Below are positions 31,914 to 39,056 of a stretch of DNA of 39,056 nt, piece after piece. Both the position numbers and the translations under genes were made by a program. Position 1 is the stretch's first letter, and each line of letters opens with the position of its first letter. The notes under the pieces are model-generated. The model did no database searches. It was given only the letters and a program-made list of their open reading frames with translations, and had not been told where the DNA came from. This DNA comes from Sedimenticola sp. Lineage in GTDB: Bacteria; Pseudomonadota; Gammaproteobacteria; Chromatiales; Chromatiaceae. The stretch covers positions 1 through 39,056 of the forward strand of contig DRKS01000067.1 in NCBI GenBank assembly GCA_011051655.1. The letters are read 5' to 3'.

Positions 31914-33761
31914 ATGCCCCAGTACCGCTCCCGCACCACCACCCACGGACGCAACATGGCCGGCGCCCGCGCCCTGTGGCGCGCCACCGGCATGCACGAC
32001 GGGGACTTCGACAAGCCCATCATCGCGGTGGTCAACTCCTTCACCCAGTTCGTGCCGGGGCATGTGCATCTCAAGGACATGGGGCAACTGGTGGCCCGGG
32101 AGATCGAGCGGGCCGGCGGCGTGGCCAAGGAGTTCAACACCATCGCCATCGATGACGGCATCGCCATGGGCCACGGCGGCATGCTCTATTCCCTGCCCTC
32201 CCGGGACATCATCGCCGACTCGGTGGAGTACATGGTCAACGCCCACTGCGCCGATGCCATGGTCTGCATCTCCAACTGCGACAAGATCACTCCCGGCATG
32301 ATGATGGCGGCGTTGCGATTGAATATCCCCGCGGTGTTCGTCTCCGGCGGCCCCATGGAGGCGGGCAAGGCTACCATCGGCGGCAGGGAGATACACCTGG
32401 ATCTGGTGGACGCCATGGTGGCCGCCGCCGACCCGGACGAGAGCGACGAGGACGTCCGGACCATCGAACAGTCCGCCTGCCCCACCTGTGGTTCCTGTTC
32501 CGGCATGTTCACCGCCAACTCCATGAACTGCCTGGCCGAGGCCCTGGGGCTGAGCCTGCCGGGCAACGGCACCCTGGTCGCCACCCACGCCGACCGCAAG
32601 GGGCTGTTCCTGGAGGCCGGCCGCCTCATCGTGGAATTGGCCCGCCGCTGGTACGAGCAGGACGACGCCTCGGTGCTGCCCCGCTCCATCGCCACCTTCG
32701 AGGCCTTCGAAAACGCCATGTGCCTGGACATCGCCATGGGCGGCTCCACCAACACGGTGCTGCACCTGCTGGCCTGCGCCCGCGAGGCGGAAGTGGAGTT
32801 CACCATGGCCGACATTGACCGGCTGTCGCGCAAGGTGCCCAACCTGTGCAAGGTGGCCCCGGCCACCCCGGACTACCACGTGGAGGATGTGCACCGCGCC
32901 GGGGGCATCATGGCCATCCTGGCGGAGCTGGACCGGGCCGGCCTGCTGCACCGGGAGGTGCCCGTCGTCCATGCCGCATCCATCGGCGCCGCCGTCGACC
33001 GCTGGGATCTCATGGGCGGCAACGAGCAGGCCGAGCGGCTCTACAGCGCCGCCCCCGGCGGCATGCCCACCCAACAGGCCTTCAGCCAGCAGTCCCGCTG
33101 GAAGACCCTGGACAGGGACCGCAGCGGCGGCTGCATCCGGGACAGGGAAAACGCCTACAGCCAGGATGGCGGCCTGGCCGTGCTCTACGGCAACCTGGCC
33201 GCGGAGGGCTGTATCGTGAAGACGGCGGGGGTGGATGAGTCCATCCTCAGATTCAGCGGCCCGGCCCGCATCTTCGAGAGCCAGGAGGCGGCGGTGGAGG
33301 CCATCCTGGGCGACCGGATCAGCGCGGGTGACGTGGTTATCATCCGCTACGAAGGCCCCAAGGGCGGCCCCGGCATGCAGGAAATGCTCTACCCCACCAG
33401 CTATCTGAAGTCCAAGGGGCTGGGCAAGGTCTGCGCGCTGATCACCGACGGCCGCTTCTCCGGCGGCACCTCGGGGCTGTCCATCGGCCACTGCTCGCCC
33501 GAGGCGGCGGAAGGGGGCAATATCGGGCTGATCGAAGAGGGGGACATAATCGAGATCGACATCCCCAACCGGGGCATCAATATCGCCGTCGGCGACGAGG
33601 AACTGGCCGCCCGCCGCCGGGCGATGGAGGCCAAAGGCGATGCCGCCTGGCGGCCCGCCGGCCGCGAGCGCCCGGTCAGCCAGGCCCTCCAGGCCTACGC
33701 CGCCCTGACCACCAGCGCCGCCCACGGCGCGGTGCGGGATTTGTCACAGTTGAAGCGCTGA
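31914..33761 (+). CDS. ilvD: Dihydroxy-acid dehydratase
   Basis: A 615-residue Fe-S dehydratase of valine, isoleucine and leucine synthesis. It begins [18 protein letters not shown]. Cluster ligands lie in [12 protein letters not shown] and [19 protein letters not shown]. Other family segments are [32 protein letters not shown] and [19 protein letters not shown]. Length matches the long [4Fe-4S] E. coli-type form (616 residues). The ATG at 31914 has GGAG six bases upstream. It is a single gene that converges on the bacteriohemerythrin gene with a 13-base gap. It has no link to the arginine genes beside it beyond amino-acid synthesis. Confidence 0.97.
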   Translation: MPQYRSRTTTHGRNMAGARALWRATGMHDGDFDKPIIAVVNSFTQFVPGHVHLKDMGQLVAREIERAGGVAKEFNTIAIDDGIAMGHGGMLYSLPSRDIIADSVEYMVNAHCADAMVCISNCDKITPGMMMAALRLNIPAVFVSGGPMEAGKATIGGREIHLDLVDAMVAAADPDESDEDVRTIEQSACPTCGSCSGMFTANSMNCLAEALGLSLPGNGTLVATHADRKGLFLEAGRLIVELARRWYEQDDASVLPRSIATFEAFENAMCLDIAMGGSTNTVLHLLACAREAEVEFTMADIDRLSRKVPNLCKVAPATPDYHVEDVHRAGGIMAILAELDRAGLLHREVPVVHAASIGAAVDRWDLMGGNEQAERLYSAAPGGMPTQQAFSQQSRWKTLDRDRSGGCIRDRENAYSQDGGLAVLYGNLAAEGCIVKTAGVDESILRFSGPARIFESQEAAVEAILGDRISAGDVVIIRYEGPKGGPGMQEMLYPTSYLKSKGLGKVCALITDGRFSGGTSGLSIGHCSPEAAEGGNIGLIEEGDIIEIDIPNRGINIAVGDEELAARRRAMEAKGDAAWRPAGRERPVSQALQAYAALTTSAAHGAVRDLSQLKR

Positions 33762-33774
33762 CGGGCGTCCGGCC

Positions 33775-34206
33775 TCAGCCCGCCCCCTTGAGGCGGTTTT
33801 CATATTCCGCGATATAGGGGGCGTATTTCTTGTCTTCCACCCGGATGTGCTCCAGGAGCCAATCCTTGATGATCTTTATGAGCTCCGTCCCCAGGATAAT
33901 CTCGCCATCATTCAGATCCCTGTTGTACCGGTAGATCAGGGCGTCGAAATCCTTGTGCATGCGCATGTGCCTCACCAGGTCCGGGTAGCCGATCTTGCGC
34001 ATCAACGCTTCTTCGCACTCGAAATGATACCGGGCGTAATCCTGCATCGCCCGCAGGGACTCCCGGATGATTGCCTGTAAATCATTTTCATTGCCTTTGA
34101 TCAGGCCTGCATGCATTTTGTTGAATATCCCGATCCATTCCTTATGCTGGCCGTCAATTTCCGCGTTGTTCACGCTGAATGACGGATCCCACTCCATCCG
34201 CAACAT
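33775..34206 (-). CDS. Bacteriohemerythrin
   Basis: A 143-residue stand-alone hemerythrin, a four-helix bundle that binds O2 at a di-iron site. All ligands are visible: His21 (DGQHKEW), His61 and Glu65 (HFECEE), His80 and His84 (HMRMH), and His120 and Asp125 (HIRVED). The ATG at 34206 has GAGGGAGAGG just upstream; the frame runs back to 34266 through a hairpin, but the conserved N-terminus (WDPSFSVNNAEIDGQH) begins here. It lies 75 bases after the 809-residue gene on the same strand, separated by a strong hairpin. The role is oxygen storage or sensing, plausible in a microaerophilic organism. Confidence 0.95.
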   Translation of the reverse strand: MLRMEWDPSFSVNNAEIDGQHKEWIGIFNKMHAGLIKGNENDLQAIIRESLRAMQDYARYHFECEEALMRKIGYPDLVRHMRMHKDFDALIYRYNRDLNDGEIILGTELIKIIKDWLLEHIRVEDKKYAPYIAEYENRLKGAG

Positions 34207-34253
34207 AGCATCCTCTCCCTCTGATTTTCCAAAACAACATCCCCGAAGCCGCC

Positions 34254-34280
34254 GGAGCGCGGGCAAGACGCCCGCGCTCC
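34254..34280. repeat. Strong GC-rich inverted repeat between two minus-strand genes
   Basis: GGAGCGCGGG-caagacg-CCCGCGCTCC is a perfect ten-pair stem with a seven-base loop. It starts immediately after the stop of the 809-residue gene. It has the look of a dispersed REP-like hairpin and may stop or stabilise transcripts; no U-run follows directly on the minus strand. Confidence 0.75.
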
Positions 34281-36710
34281 TCAGTCCAGGGTGTCCAGTC
34301 CGATCACCAGCCGGTGCCGTTGCCAGTCGTCGTCCATCAGCAGGAAGTAGCCAAAAAGCTGGTACCTGTACTCGTCCGGATCCACGCCGGACTGGAAGGG
34401 CAGGCTCAACCTGGTGGCGTAAATCAACTGCCCGAGGAACAGGCCGTCGGCGATCTCAACCAGCTCATCCAGGCAGTAGCCGATAGGCGCGGGGCCACCG
34501 ATCATAGGGTAGCGGTATTGGAACTGGAAGACCTTCTTCCTGGCGGCGCCGTTGTTCATGGGCAGGATGGACTCCTGGTCCGACACGCCGAGGAATACGT
34601 ACCCCTGCCGCACGAAGGGCGAGGGCCCGGCATCCGCCGCGGCCTGGACGGCCGGGTCGGGGACGCGGTAGTTCATGTCGGCGATGCGCATCATCGGATC
34701 GGCGGCGAGGATGCGCGCATCCTGAAGGTTGTTGCCGAAGACCCAGCGCCGGGCCGCCTCTTCCTCCCAGAAGGCCTTGTCCGCATCCGTCATGCCGTTG
34801 TCCCAGGGGCCGTTTTTCAGATGGGCGGCATAGCGCGGCTCCACGTCCCAGTAGTGCTCCTGGTTTTTGATCAGCGCCATGAGGTGGGGGGCGCTGGCCG
34901 GATGGGCCCTCAGCTCGGCCACCCGCGCCGGATAACGTTCGGCCAGGTCATCGCTTTCATCCAGCAGCATGGAGAGCTTGCGTGGGCTGATTTTTTCGTA
35001 GGACTTGCCCGCCCAGGGGAAGATGTATTTGCCGATGCTGCGCCAGGTCTCGTTCAGGATATTCGGGGTATCGTCCGTGGCCTCGGCCAGGCGGGCGGCC
35101 AGGATACTGGGGAAGAGGCTCCTGTCTTCCTCCAGCAGGTCGCGCACGCTGTCGCCGAAGCCGCAGTGCAGGTTGAGGTTGGCGCCGTGGTAGTAATCGA
35201 GCCCGATGCAGGGATCATCCCCGCCATACCAGTCGCGTTTTTCCACGCCGTCCACCCGGGTGTTACAGGCGCCCTCCTTATGGCGTTGAAACAGCCCGTC
35301 CCTGACGCCGGGCGCCACGCCGCAGCGGAACAGGCGGTTGAGTTTTTCGAACTTTTCCATATCGTCCCCGTGCCGGGTATCGGCGGAGATCTCTTCGCTG
35401 ATGCGCTGTAGCATCTGCAACACCGACTCCCCTTCCCGCAGCAGCTCGCGCACATCCCCGTCCGTCTCCTTGGGGGACGGCTCCAGGATGAGGGTGGTGA
35501 ATTTTTCTTTCAGTGCGGCGTCGCTCTTCCAGCCGTCGATCCATTTTCCGGCCTCACGGGCGCCTGTTCCGCCTGTCGCCGCCGGTGTTTGCGCCTCCTC
35601 CCGGTCATAGCCCAGTTCGGCATAGCCGCTCTCGCCGGGCCTTGGCCGCAGTTGCGGGAAGGCGCCCTCGGCATAGATGCGCCCGGCATAGGCCGGATCC
35701 ATCATCAGGAAGAAGCCGTTGTTCTGGTAGCCGTAATCCACTTCCTCCGGGGCGGAGCCCCAGAAGCGCAGGCGCTCATAAAAGCTCAGTTCACGATGGG
35801 GCTCGTAATCCTCGCCAAGCTGGACCCTTTCGCCATTGGATTCCAGGGTCATATAGGCATAGTGCCTGGTGGCGAAAACGAGCTGGCCGAGGTAGATCCC
35901 CTCGCCGATCTGCACCAGTTCATCGATGAGGCGCGTCATGGGGTAGGCGGGACCGAGGCGGGGCCAGCGGTAGTTGAGCTGGTAGACCGCCTTGCCCCTC
36001 ATCTCGGGCACCACCGAGACCCCCATGTCGGCCAGGAACAGCCCGCCGGTCTTGCTGTAGGGGATGTATTTCTCTTTTTCCGCATTCTCGGGCAGCAGGC
36101 GTGTTTCGAAGACCTTGGGCGAATCCGGGGTGGGCCGGTCGACCAGCCCCCACAGCCGGGTCAACACCGGCAGGCCCAGCCCCTGGACCGGATTGGGATC
36201 CGGCGGCTCACGGAAAAAATTTCTGCCCATCCGGGTGATCTCCGGGTCATAGGCCGCCAGGGCGGCGGAATCTTCCTTGGTCTTGTAGGCGACGGTCTCC
36301 CGCGACACCGGCTCGAAGGTCTTGCCCATCCAGAGCCCGGTGTCGGCGAAGGTGAGATTCCAGGCGGTGGCCATCCATTCGATATCGGCAATGGCGGAAC
36401 GCTCATGGCCGAAACGCCGCGCCGTCTCCCTGAAATAGTCACTGTCGCGGATGGAGACCGTGCTCCCGATCATGGGGCCGTTCAGCGGGACCGCCTTGCC
36501 GGCCATGAAGAGCGTGCACAGCTTGTCATGCACCTGCGGCCACTGCTCACGCTTGCTGTTGTCGGCCAGAATGCGCTGGTAGGAGCCGATCAACGCGAAC
36601 ATGTCACCCTGGTAATCCGTGGCCAGGATATGCTCCAGATCCGACCCGAGCCTGTCCGCGGCTGCTTCGGAGGCGGCGGGGAAATTGGCGGCGCTCAAGT
36701 ATTCAGTCAT
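34281..36710 (-). CDS. 809-residue protein of unknown function with duplicated module
   Basis: I do not recognise this family. It is a soluble protein without signal peptide or clear membrane helices, rich in Trp, Tyr and acidic residues. Two segments are clearly related. Residues 240-282 (with VYQLNYRWPRLG and DELVQIGEGIYLGQLVFATR) match 726-767 (VFQFQYRYPMIG and DELVEIADGLFLGQLIYATR); each is followed by a GFFLMMD or GYFLLMD segment (332-338 and 787-793). So a domain of about 100 residues seems duplicated, one copy at each side of an unrelated central region (345-690). GLWMGKTF at 125-132 faintly recalls GXWXG-type domains. It overlaps the upstream muramidase gene by eight bases (ATGACTGA) with AGGAG at ideal spacing, so they form one operon. 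A partner, immunity-like or carrier role for the muramidase is speculation. Confidence 0.75.
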   Translation of the reverse strand: MTEYLSAANFPAASEAAADRLGSDLEHILATDYQGDMFALIGSYQRILADNSKREQWPQVHDKLCTLFMAGKAVPLNGPMIGSTVSIRDSDYFRETARRFGHERSAIADIEWMATAWNLTFADTGLWMGKTFEPVSRETVAYKTKEDSAALAAYDPEITRMGRNFFREPPDPNPVQGLGLPVLTRLWGLVDRPTPDSPKVFETRLLPENAEKEKYIPYSKTGGLFLADMGVSVVPEMRGKAVYQLNYRWPRLGPAYPMTRLIDELVQIGEGIYLGQLVFATRHYAYMTLESNGERVQLGEDYEPHRELSFYERLRFWGSAPEEVDYGYQNNGFFLMMDPAYAGRIYAEGAFPQLRPRPGESGYAELGYDREEAQTPAATGGTGAREAGKWIDGWKSDAALKEKFTTLILEPSPKETDGDVRELLREGESVLQMLQRISEEISADTRHGDDMEKFEKLNRLFRCGVAPGVRDGLFQRHKEGACNTRVDGVEKRDWYGGDDPCIGLDYYHGANLNLHCGFGDSVRDLLEEDRSLFPSILAARLAEATDDTPNILNETWRSIGKYIFPWAGKSYEKISPRKLSMLLDESDDLAERYPARVAELRAHPASAPHLMALIKNQEHYWDVEPRYAAHLKNGPWDNGMTDADKAFWEEEAARRWVFGNNLQDARILAADPMMRIADMNYRVPDPAVQAAADAGPSPFVRQGYVFLGVSDQESILPMNNGAARKKVFQFQYRYPMIGGPAPIGYCLDELVEIADGLFLGQLIYATRLSLPFQSGVDPDEYRYQLFGYFLLMDDDWQRHRLVIGLDTLD

Positions 36711-37680
36711 GGTCGACTCCTATCTCTTGGAATTCCCTGAACCAGGTGGCCAGGCTTTCATCGTAGTGATGGTCCGCATACCGGGGCCCGTTGTAATAAC
36801 GCGCCATGATCCGGAAGTCTTCCCGGCTGGGATCACGCTTGGCGACCACCCGCCGCTTGCCGGCGATGAAGCGGGCCACGAACAGCACCTGTTCGTCCAG
36901 GGGGCTGTAAAGCATATCGCGGGCCGATGCGGCGCCTACCTTCCGGTAGTTGAATCCCATGACCTGGCCCAGGCCGAAACTGGTGGCCCGGAAACGCAGT
37001 TCGGCCAGTTCCTCGTGCGGCGCCGCCCGGTTGAATTTGGTCAAATGGTGCTGCTCGAAACGGGGCCGGACCACGCCGGCGGTCTCCTGGCGGATGATGG
37101 CGAGGACCCAGGCCGGCGCGATATCGATGCCCGCCGTTTCCTGCATGAGGTTGACGGCCTTTATCACCGCCGTCCAGTATTGCTCGAATATCTGCCGGCA
37201 GTTCAGCAGGCGGCCCGAGTCGATGCGGTTGAGATGAAACAGCGCGGCATCCGCATCCCCAAAGGTGACCTGGCCGCCGGCTGCGGCCTGCAGCACCTTT
37301 TCCAGCATGGCGTCGAGGGTCGCCTGGTCCACTTCGACATCGGGGATGCGGGTGATGTTTTTGCGCGCCGTCCTGTAGTTGCAGTCGTAGCAGAGCGAGT
37401 CGCGGCCGGCCGCCGTCGGCAGGTTGTTTTCGACCTGGAACTGGGCGACGCCGCGATTGGTGCCCCGGCCGAAGTCGCCGTCCACCGCGTAGGACCCGCC
37501 GGAAAATGTGGAATAACCCAGGAAGATCAACAGCCGCTGAAGGGCCCTGATCACGGATTCGCCGCCCAGATGGCGCGACAGGCGCTTCCCCCCGTCCCGG
37601 ACGCCTGCCAGTACCTCCAGCACCCGAGGATCAGGCTCCCCGGGAAATAGCACGCGCTGAATCAGTTGATGATCGAGCAT
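36703..37680 (-). CDS. Peptidoglycan-binding N-acetylmuramidase (DUF3380-like)
   Basis: A 325-residue predicted cell-wall hydrolase. Residues about 41-92 form a PG_binding_1-like domain (VIRALQRLLIFLGY, VDGDFGRGTNRGVAQFQ). Residues about 165-315 match the phage-type muramidase domain: WVLAIIRQETAG with probable catalytic Glu199, then FGLGQVMGFNYRKVG and FRIMARYYNGPRYADHHYD. There is no signal peptide, so it must be released by lysis, a holin or a secretion apparatus, none of which is visible here. No other phage gene is nearby. It is the first gene of a two-gene operon with the 809-residue protein. Such lysozymes occur as phage endolysins and as antibacterial effectors; the context does not decide. 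Confidence 0.85.
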   Translation of the reverse strand: MLDHQLIQRVLFPGEPDPRVLEVLAGVRDGGKRLSRHLGGESVIRALQRLLIFLGYSTFSGGSYAVDGDFGRGTNRGVAQFQVENNLPTAAGRDSLCYDCNYRTARKNITRIPDVEVDQATLDAMLEKVLQAAAGGQVTFGDADAALFHLNRIDSGRLLNCRQIFEQYWTAVIKAVNLMQETAGIDIAPAWVLAIIRQETAGVVRPRFEQHHLTKFNRAAPHEELAELRFRATSFGLGQVMGFNYRKVGAASARDMLYSPLDEQVLFVARFIAGKRRVVAKRDPSREDFRIMARYYNGPRYADHHYDESLATWFREFQEIGVDHD

Positions 37681-37758
37681 AGTCCCTTCCCGCTATTTTG
37701 CTCCACTCCCGTTGGCTTGAGTATAAGAACAATGTTCCCAAAAACCAATTACTTTGTC

Positions 37759-37806
37759 AGGCCCCGGGGCCTCCTCCCTTTGTCAAGGGGGGATTGAGGG
37801 GGATTT
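37759..37806. repeat. Palindrome and G-rich dispersed repeat
   Basis: The perfect palindrome AGGCCCCGGGGCCT (37759-37772) is followed by CCTCCCTTTGTCAAGGGG and a further G-rich GATTGAGGGGGATTT, a sequence type seen dispersed between genes in many Proteobacteria. CCCTT/AAGGG makes a small hairpin. It lies between the divergent muramidase and DMT transporter genes. Confidence 0.6.
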
Positions 37807-37872
37807 TTATACAAATGCAGGGCATACGATGTAGTCTTGCTTATAACCTGAGACCTGTACCTTCGACTGACG

Positions 37873-38745
37873 ATGCACTGGCTCCCCCTCACCCTGATCT
37901 GCGCCTTCAGCCTCGCCTCGGCGGACGCGGCCACCAAGCGCTGGCTGCAGGGTTACAGCGCCCGGGAATTGGCCTTGATCCGGTTCGGCCTCACCGGCCT
38001 GCTGATGACACCGCTGCTTCTGACCAGGCCGCTGCCGCCACTGCCGGTGGAGTTCTGGTGCTGGATCGCCGCCCTGCTGCCGCTGGAGATCATCGCCATG
38101 CTTCTGTACATGCGGGCGATCCGGGACCACCCCCTCTCCCTCACCCTGCCCTATCTGGCCTTTACGCCCGTGTTCGTCACCGTCACCGGCTGGCTGCTGT
38201 TGGGGGAGCAGGTTTCACCGCTCGGCTTTGGCGGCATCCTGCTGGTGGTCTCGGGCGCCTGGGCGCTCAATCTGGAGCCCGGCGGACTGGCCGACTGGCG
38301 CCGCCTGCACGCCCCCCTCGGCGCCATCGCGCGCAACAAGGGCTCGCGCCTGATGCTGCTGGCGGCCATGCTCTACAGCCTCACCTCCGTCGGAGGCAAG
38401 GGCGCCATGCAATACATGCCGCCCGGCCAGTTCGGCCCCTTCTATTTCAGCATCCTGGGACTGACGACCCTGGCCCTGTTCAGCATCCACCAACCCGGGA
38501 TCATCCGGGTCATTTGGCGCCGCCCCGGCCCCACCCTCTTGGTCGGGGTGCTGATGGGACTCATGGTGGTCACCCACTTTATCGCCCTGCAACAAGTCGA
38601 AACGGCCTATATGATCGCCGTCAAGCGCACCAGCCTGCTGTTCGGCATCCTCTACGGCGCCCTGCTGTTCCATGAGAAGGGCCTGACCCTCCACTTCATT
38701 GCCGGGGGCCTGATGGTCGCCGGCGTCATTCTCATCGCCCTGTGA
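37873..38745 (+). CDS. DMT-superfamily (EamA-type) transporter
   Basis: A 290-residue membrane protein with about ten hydrophobic segments in two EamA-like halves. The first half is about 1-135, including LPYLAFTPVFVTVTGWLLLGEQVSPLGFGG, the usual helix ending in a GE motif. The second half is about 155-290, including AYMIAVKRTSLLFGILYGALLFHEKG and GGLMVAGVILIAL. Such proteins export or import metabolites. Substrate unknown. It is a single gene, divergent from the muramidase operon, with no clear ribosome site; the ATG at 37873 starts the first helix. Confidence 0.85.
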   Translation: MHWLPLTLICAFSLASADAATKRWLQGYSARELALIRFGLTGLLMTPLLLTRPLPPLPVEFWCWIAALLPLEIIAMLLYMRAIRDHPLSLTLPYLAFTPVFVTVTGWLLLGEQVSPLGFGGILLVVSGAWALNLEPGGLADWRRLHAPLGAIARNKGSRLMLLAAMLYSLTSVGGKGAMQYMPPGQFGPFYFSILGLTTLALFSIHQPGIIRVIWRRPGPTLLVGVLMGLMVVTHFIALQQVETAYMIAVKRTSLLFGILYGALLFHEKGLTLHFIAGGLMVAGVILIAL

Positions 38746-39056
38746 CCCGAGCCAATGGATTTAACCCGCATTTCTCACCAGGCGGACCCGGTTAATTGAG
38801 AAATTTATGAAATTCAATGTACTTGGCCTCATAAGGTGATGGCGGTTAATTTATACTCTGTCCTATTTGGTTTTTGGAACACAAATTTGCCTGGAGCGAA
38901 TTTGGACCGCACAGCGACCCCGAAGGGGTGGAATACAGGGATGTATTCCATCAATCTGGCTTCGCATCTTGAACGATCAGCCTTGAACCATAGCTACGGC
39001 TATGCTTCGGCGGCCGATCGTCCAACCTGCTTCGCCAGCTTGCCCCAAAAATCCAA
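38746..39056. repeat. Gene-free end region with nested palindromic repeats
   Basis: No gene is supported in these 311 bases. From 38876 on there are several inverted repeats: CCCC-gaa-GGGG (38918-38928), GGAATAC-AGGGAT-GTATTCC (38930-38949), and a larger stem of TTGAACGATCAGCC (38969-38982) against GGCCGATCGTCCAA (39012-39025). The last encloses CATAGC-tacg-GCTATG (38989-39004). TTTGG and CCAAA-type ends suggest the repeat may continue past the window. The first part (38746-38875) is AT-richer and shows nothing recognisable. Confidence 0.65.

Noticed and set aside
31851-33725. 624-codon minus-strand frame opposite ilvD
   Set aside because: Low-complexity translation with no motif, fully covered by a well-conserved ilvD.
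36703-37680. Muramidase as evidence of a prophage
   Set aside because: No integrase, capsid, tail, holin or terminase gene is visible around it, and neighbours are chromosomal-type genes.

Overview
The window looks like chromosomal DNA from a GC-rich gammaproteobacterium. The housekeeping set fits this: an E. coli-type dcd, an ArgA-type N-acetylglutamate synthase (kinase-like domain plus GNAT domain), dusA, long-form metG and ilvD. The apbC / metG / stand-alone RnfB-like neighbourhood and the metZ route to methionine also fit. Short palindromic dispersed repeats in and between genes, a bacteriohemerythrin and a glycyl radical enzyme suggest a facultatively anaerobic environmental lineage, perhaps a sulfur-oxidiser-like group; that last point is inference only. 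I found no tRNA, rRNA, CRISPR array, transposase or integrase.

Layout. Positions 1-2675 (minus) hold a signalling operon: membrane histidine kinase, protein with two receiver domains, then a receiver-kinase hybrid cut by the window edge. Positions 2949-4783 (minus) hold metZ and a small methyltransferase. metZ has a clear promoter, a SAM-II-type riboswitch, and an intrinsic terminator that can refold into an antiterminator. Positions 4993-11390 (minus) hold apbC, dcd, and an RND efflux adaptor and pump. Positions 11543-14935 (minus) hold a Fur-box-controlled iron module (P19-like periplasmic protein, porin, membrane polyferredoxin) lying between apbC and metG. Positions 15112-21051 (plus) hold metG with an in-frame repeat insertion, a small lipoprotein, a ferredoxin resembling RnfB, argD, argF and an SH3/coiled-coil membrane protein.

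Positions 21110-26562 (minus) hold a tight four-gene glycyl radical enzyme operon: a 997-residue enzyme of unassigned substrate, an SCP2-like protein, a short PflA-like activase and a DUF6765-like histidine-rich protein. Positions 26645-33761 hold dusA, a tiny membrane-protein ORF with its own hairpin, a cation diffusion facilitator, argE-argA (minus) and ilvD (plus). Positions 33775-37680 (minus) hold a two-gene unit, peptidoglycan-binding muramidase plus an 809-residue protein with an internal duplication, followed by a bacteriohemerythrin. Positions 37873-38745 (plus) hold a DMT/EamA transporter, and the last 300 bases are palindromic repeat DNA.

Four of the arginine biosynthesis genes (argA, argE, argD, argF) are here in two separate pairs. 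The least explained parts are the glycyl radical operon, the muramidase/809-residue pair and the terminator-coupled SAM-II leader of metZ. Calls rest on motif recognition by eye; no database search was run.
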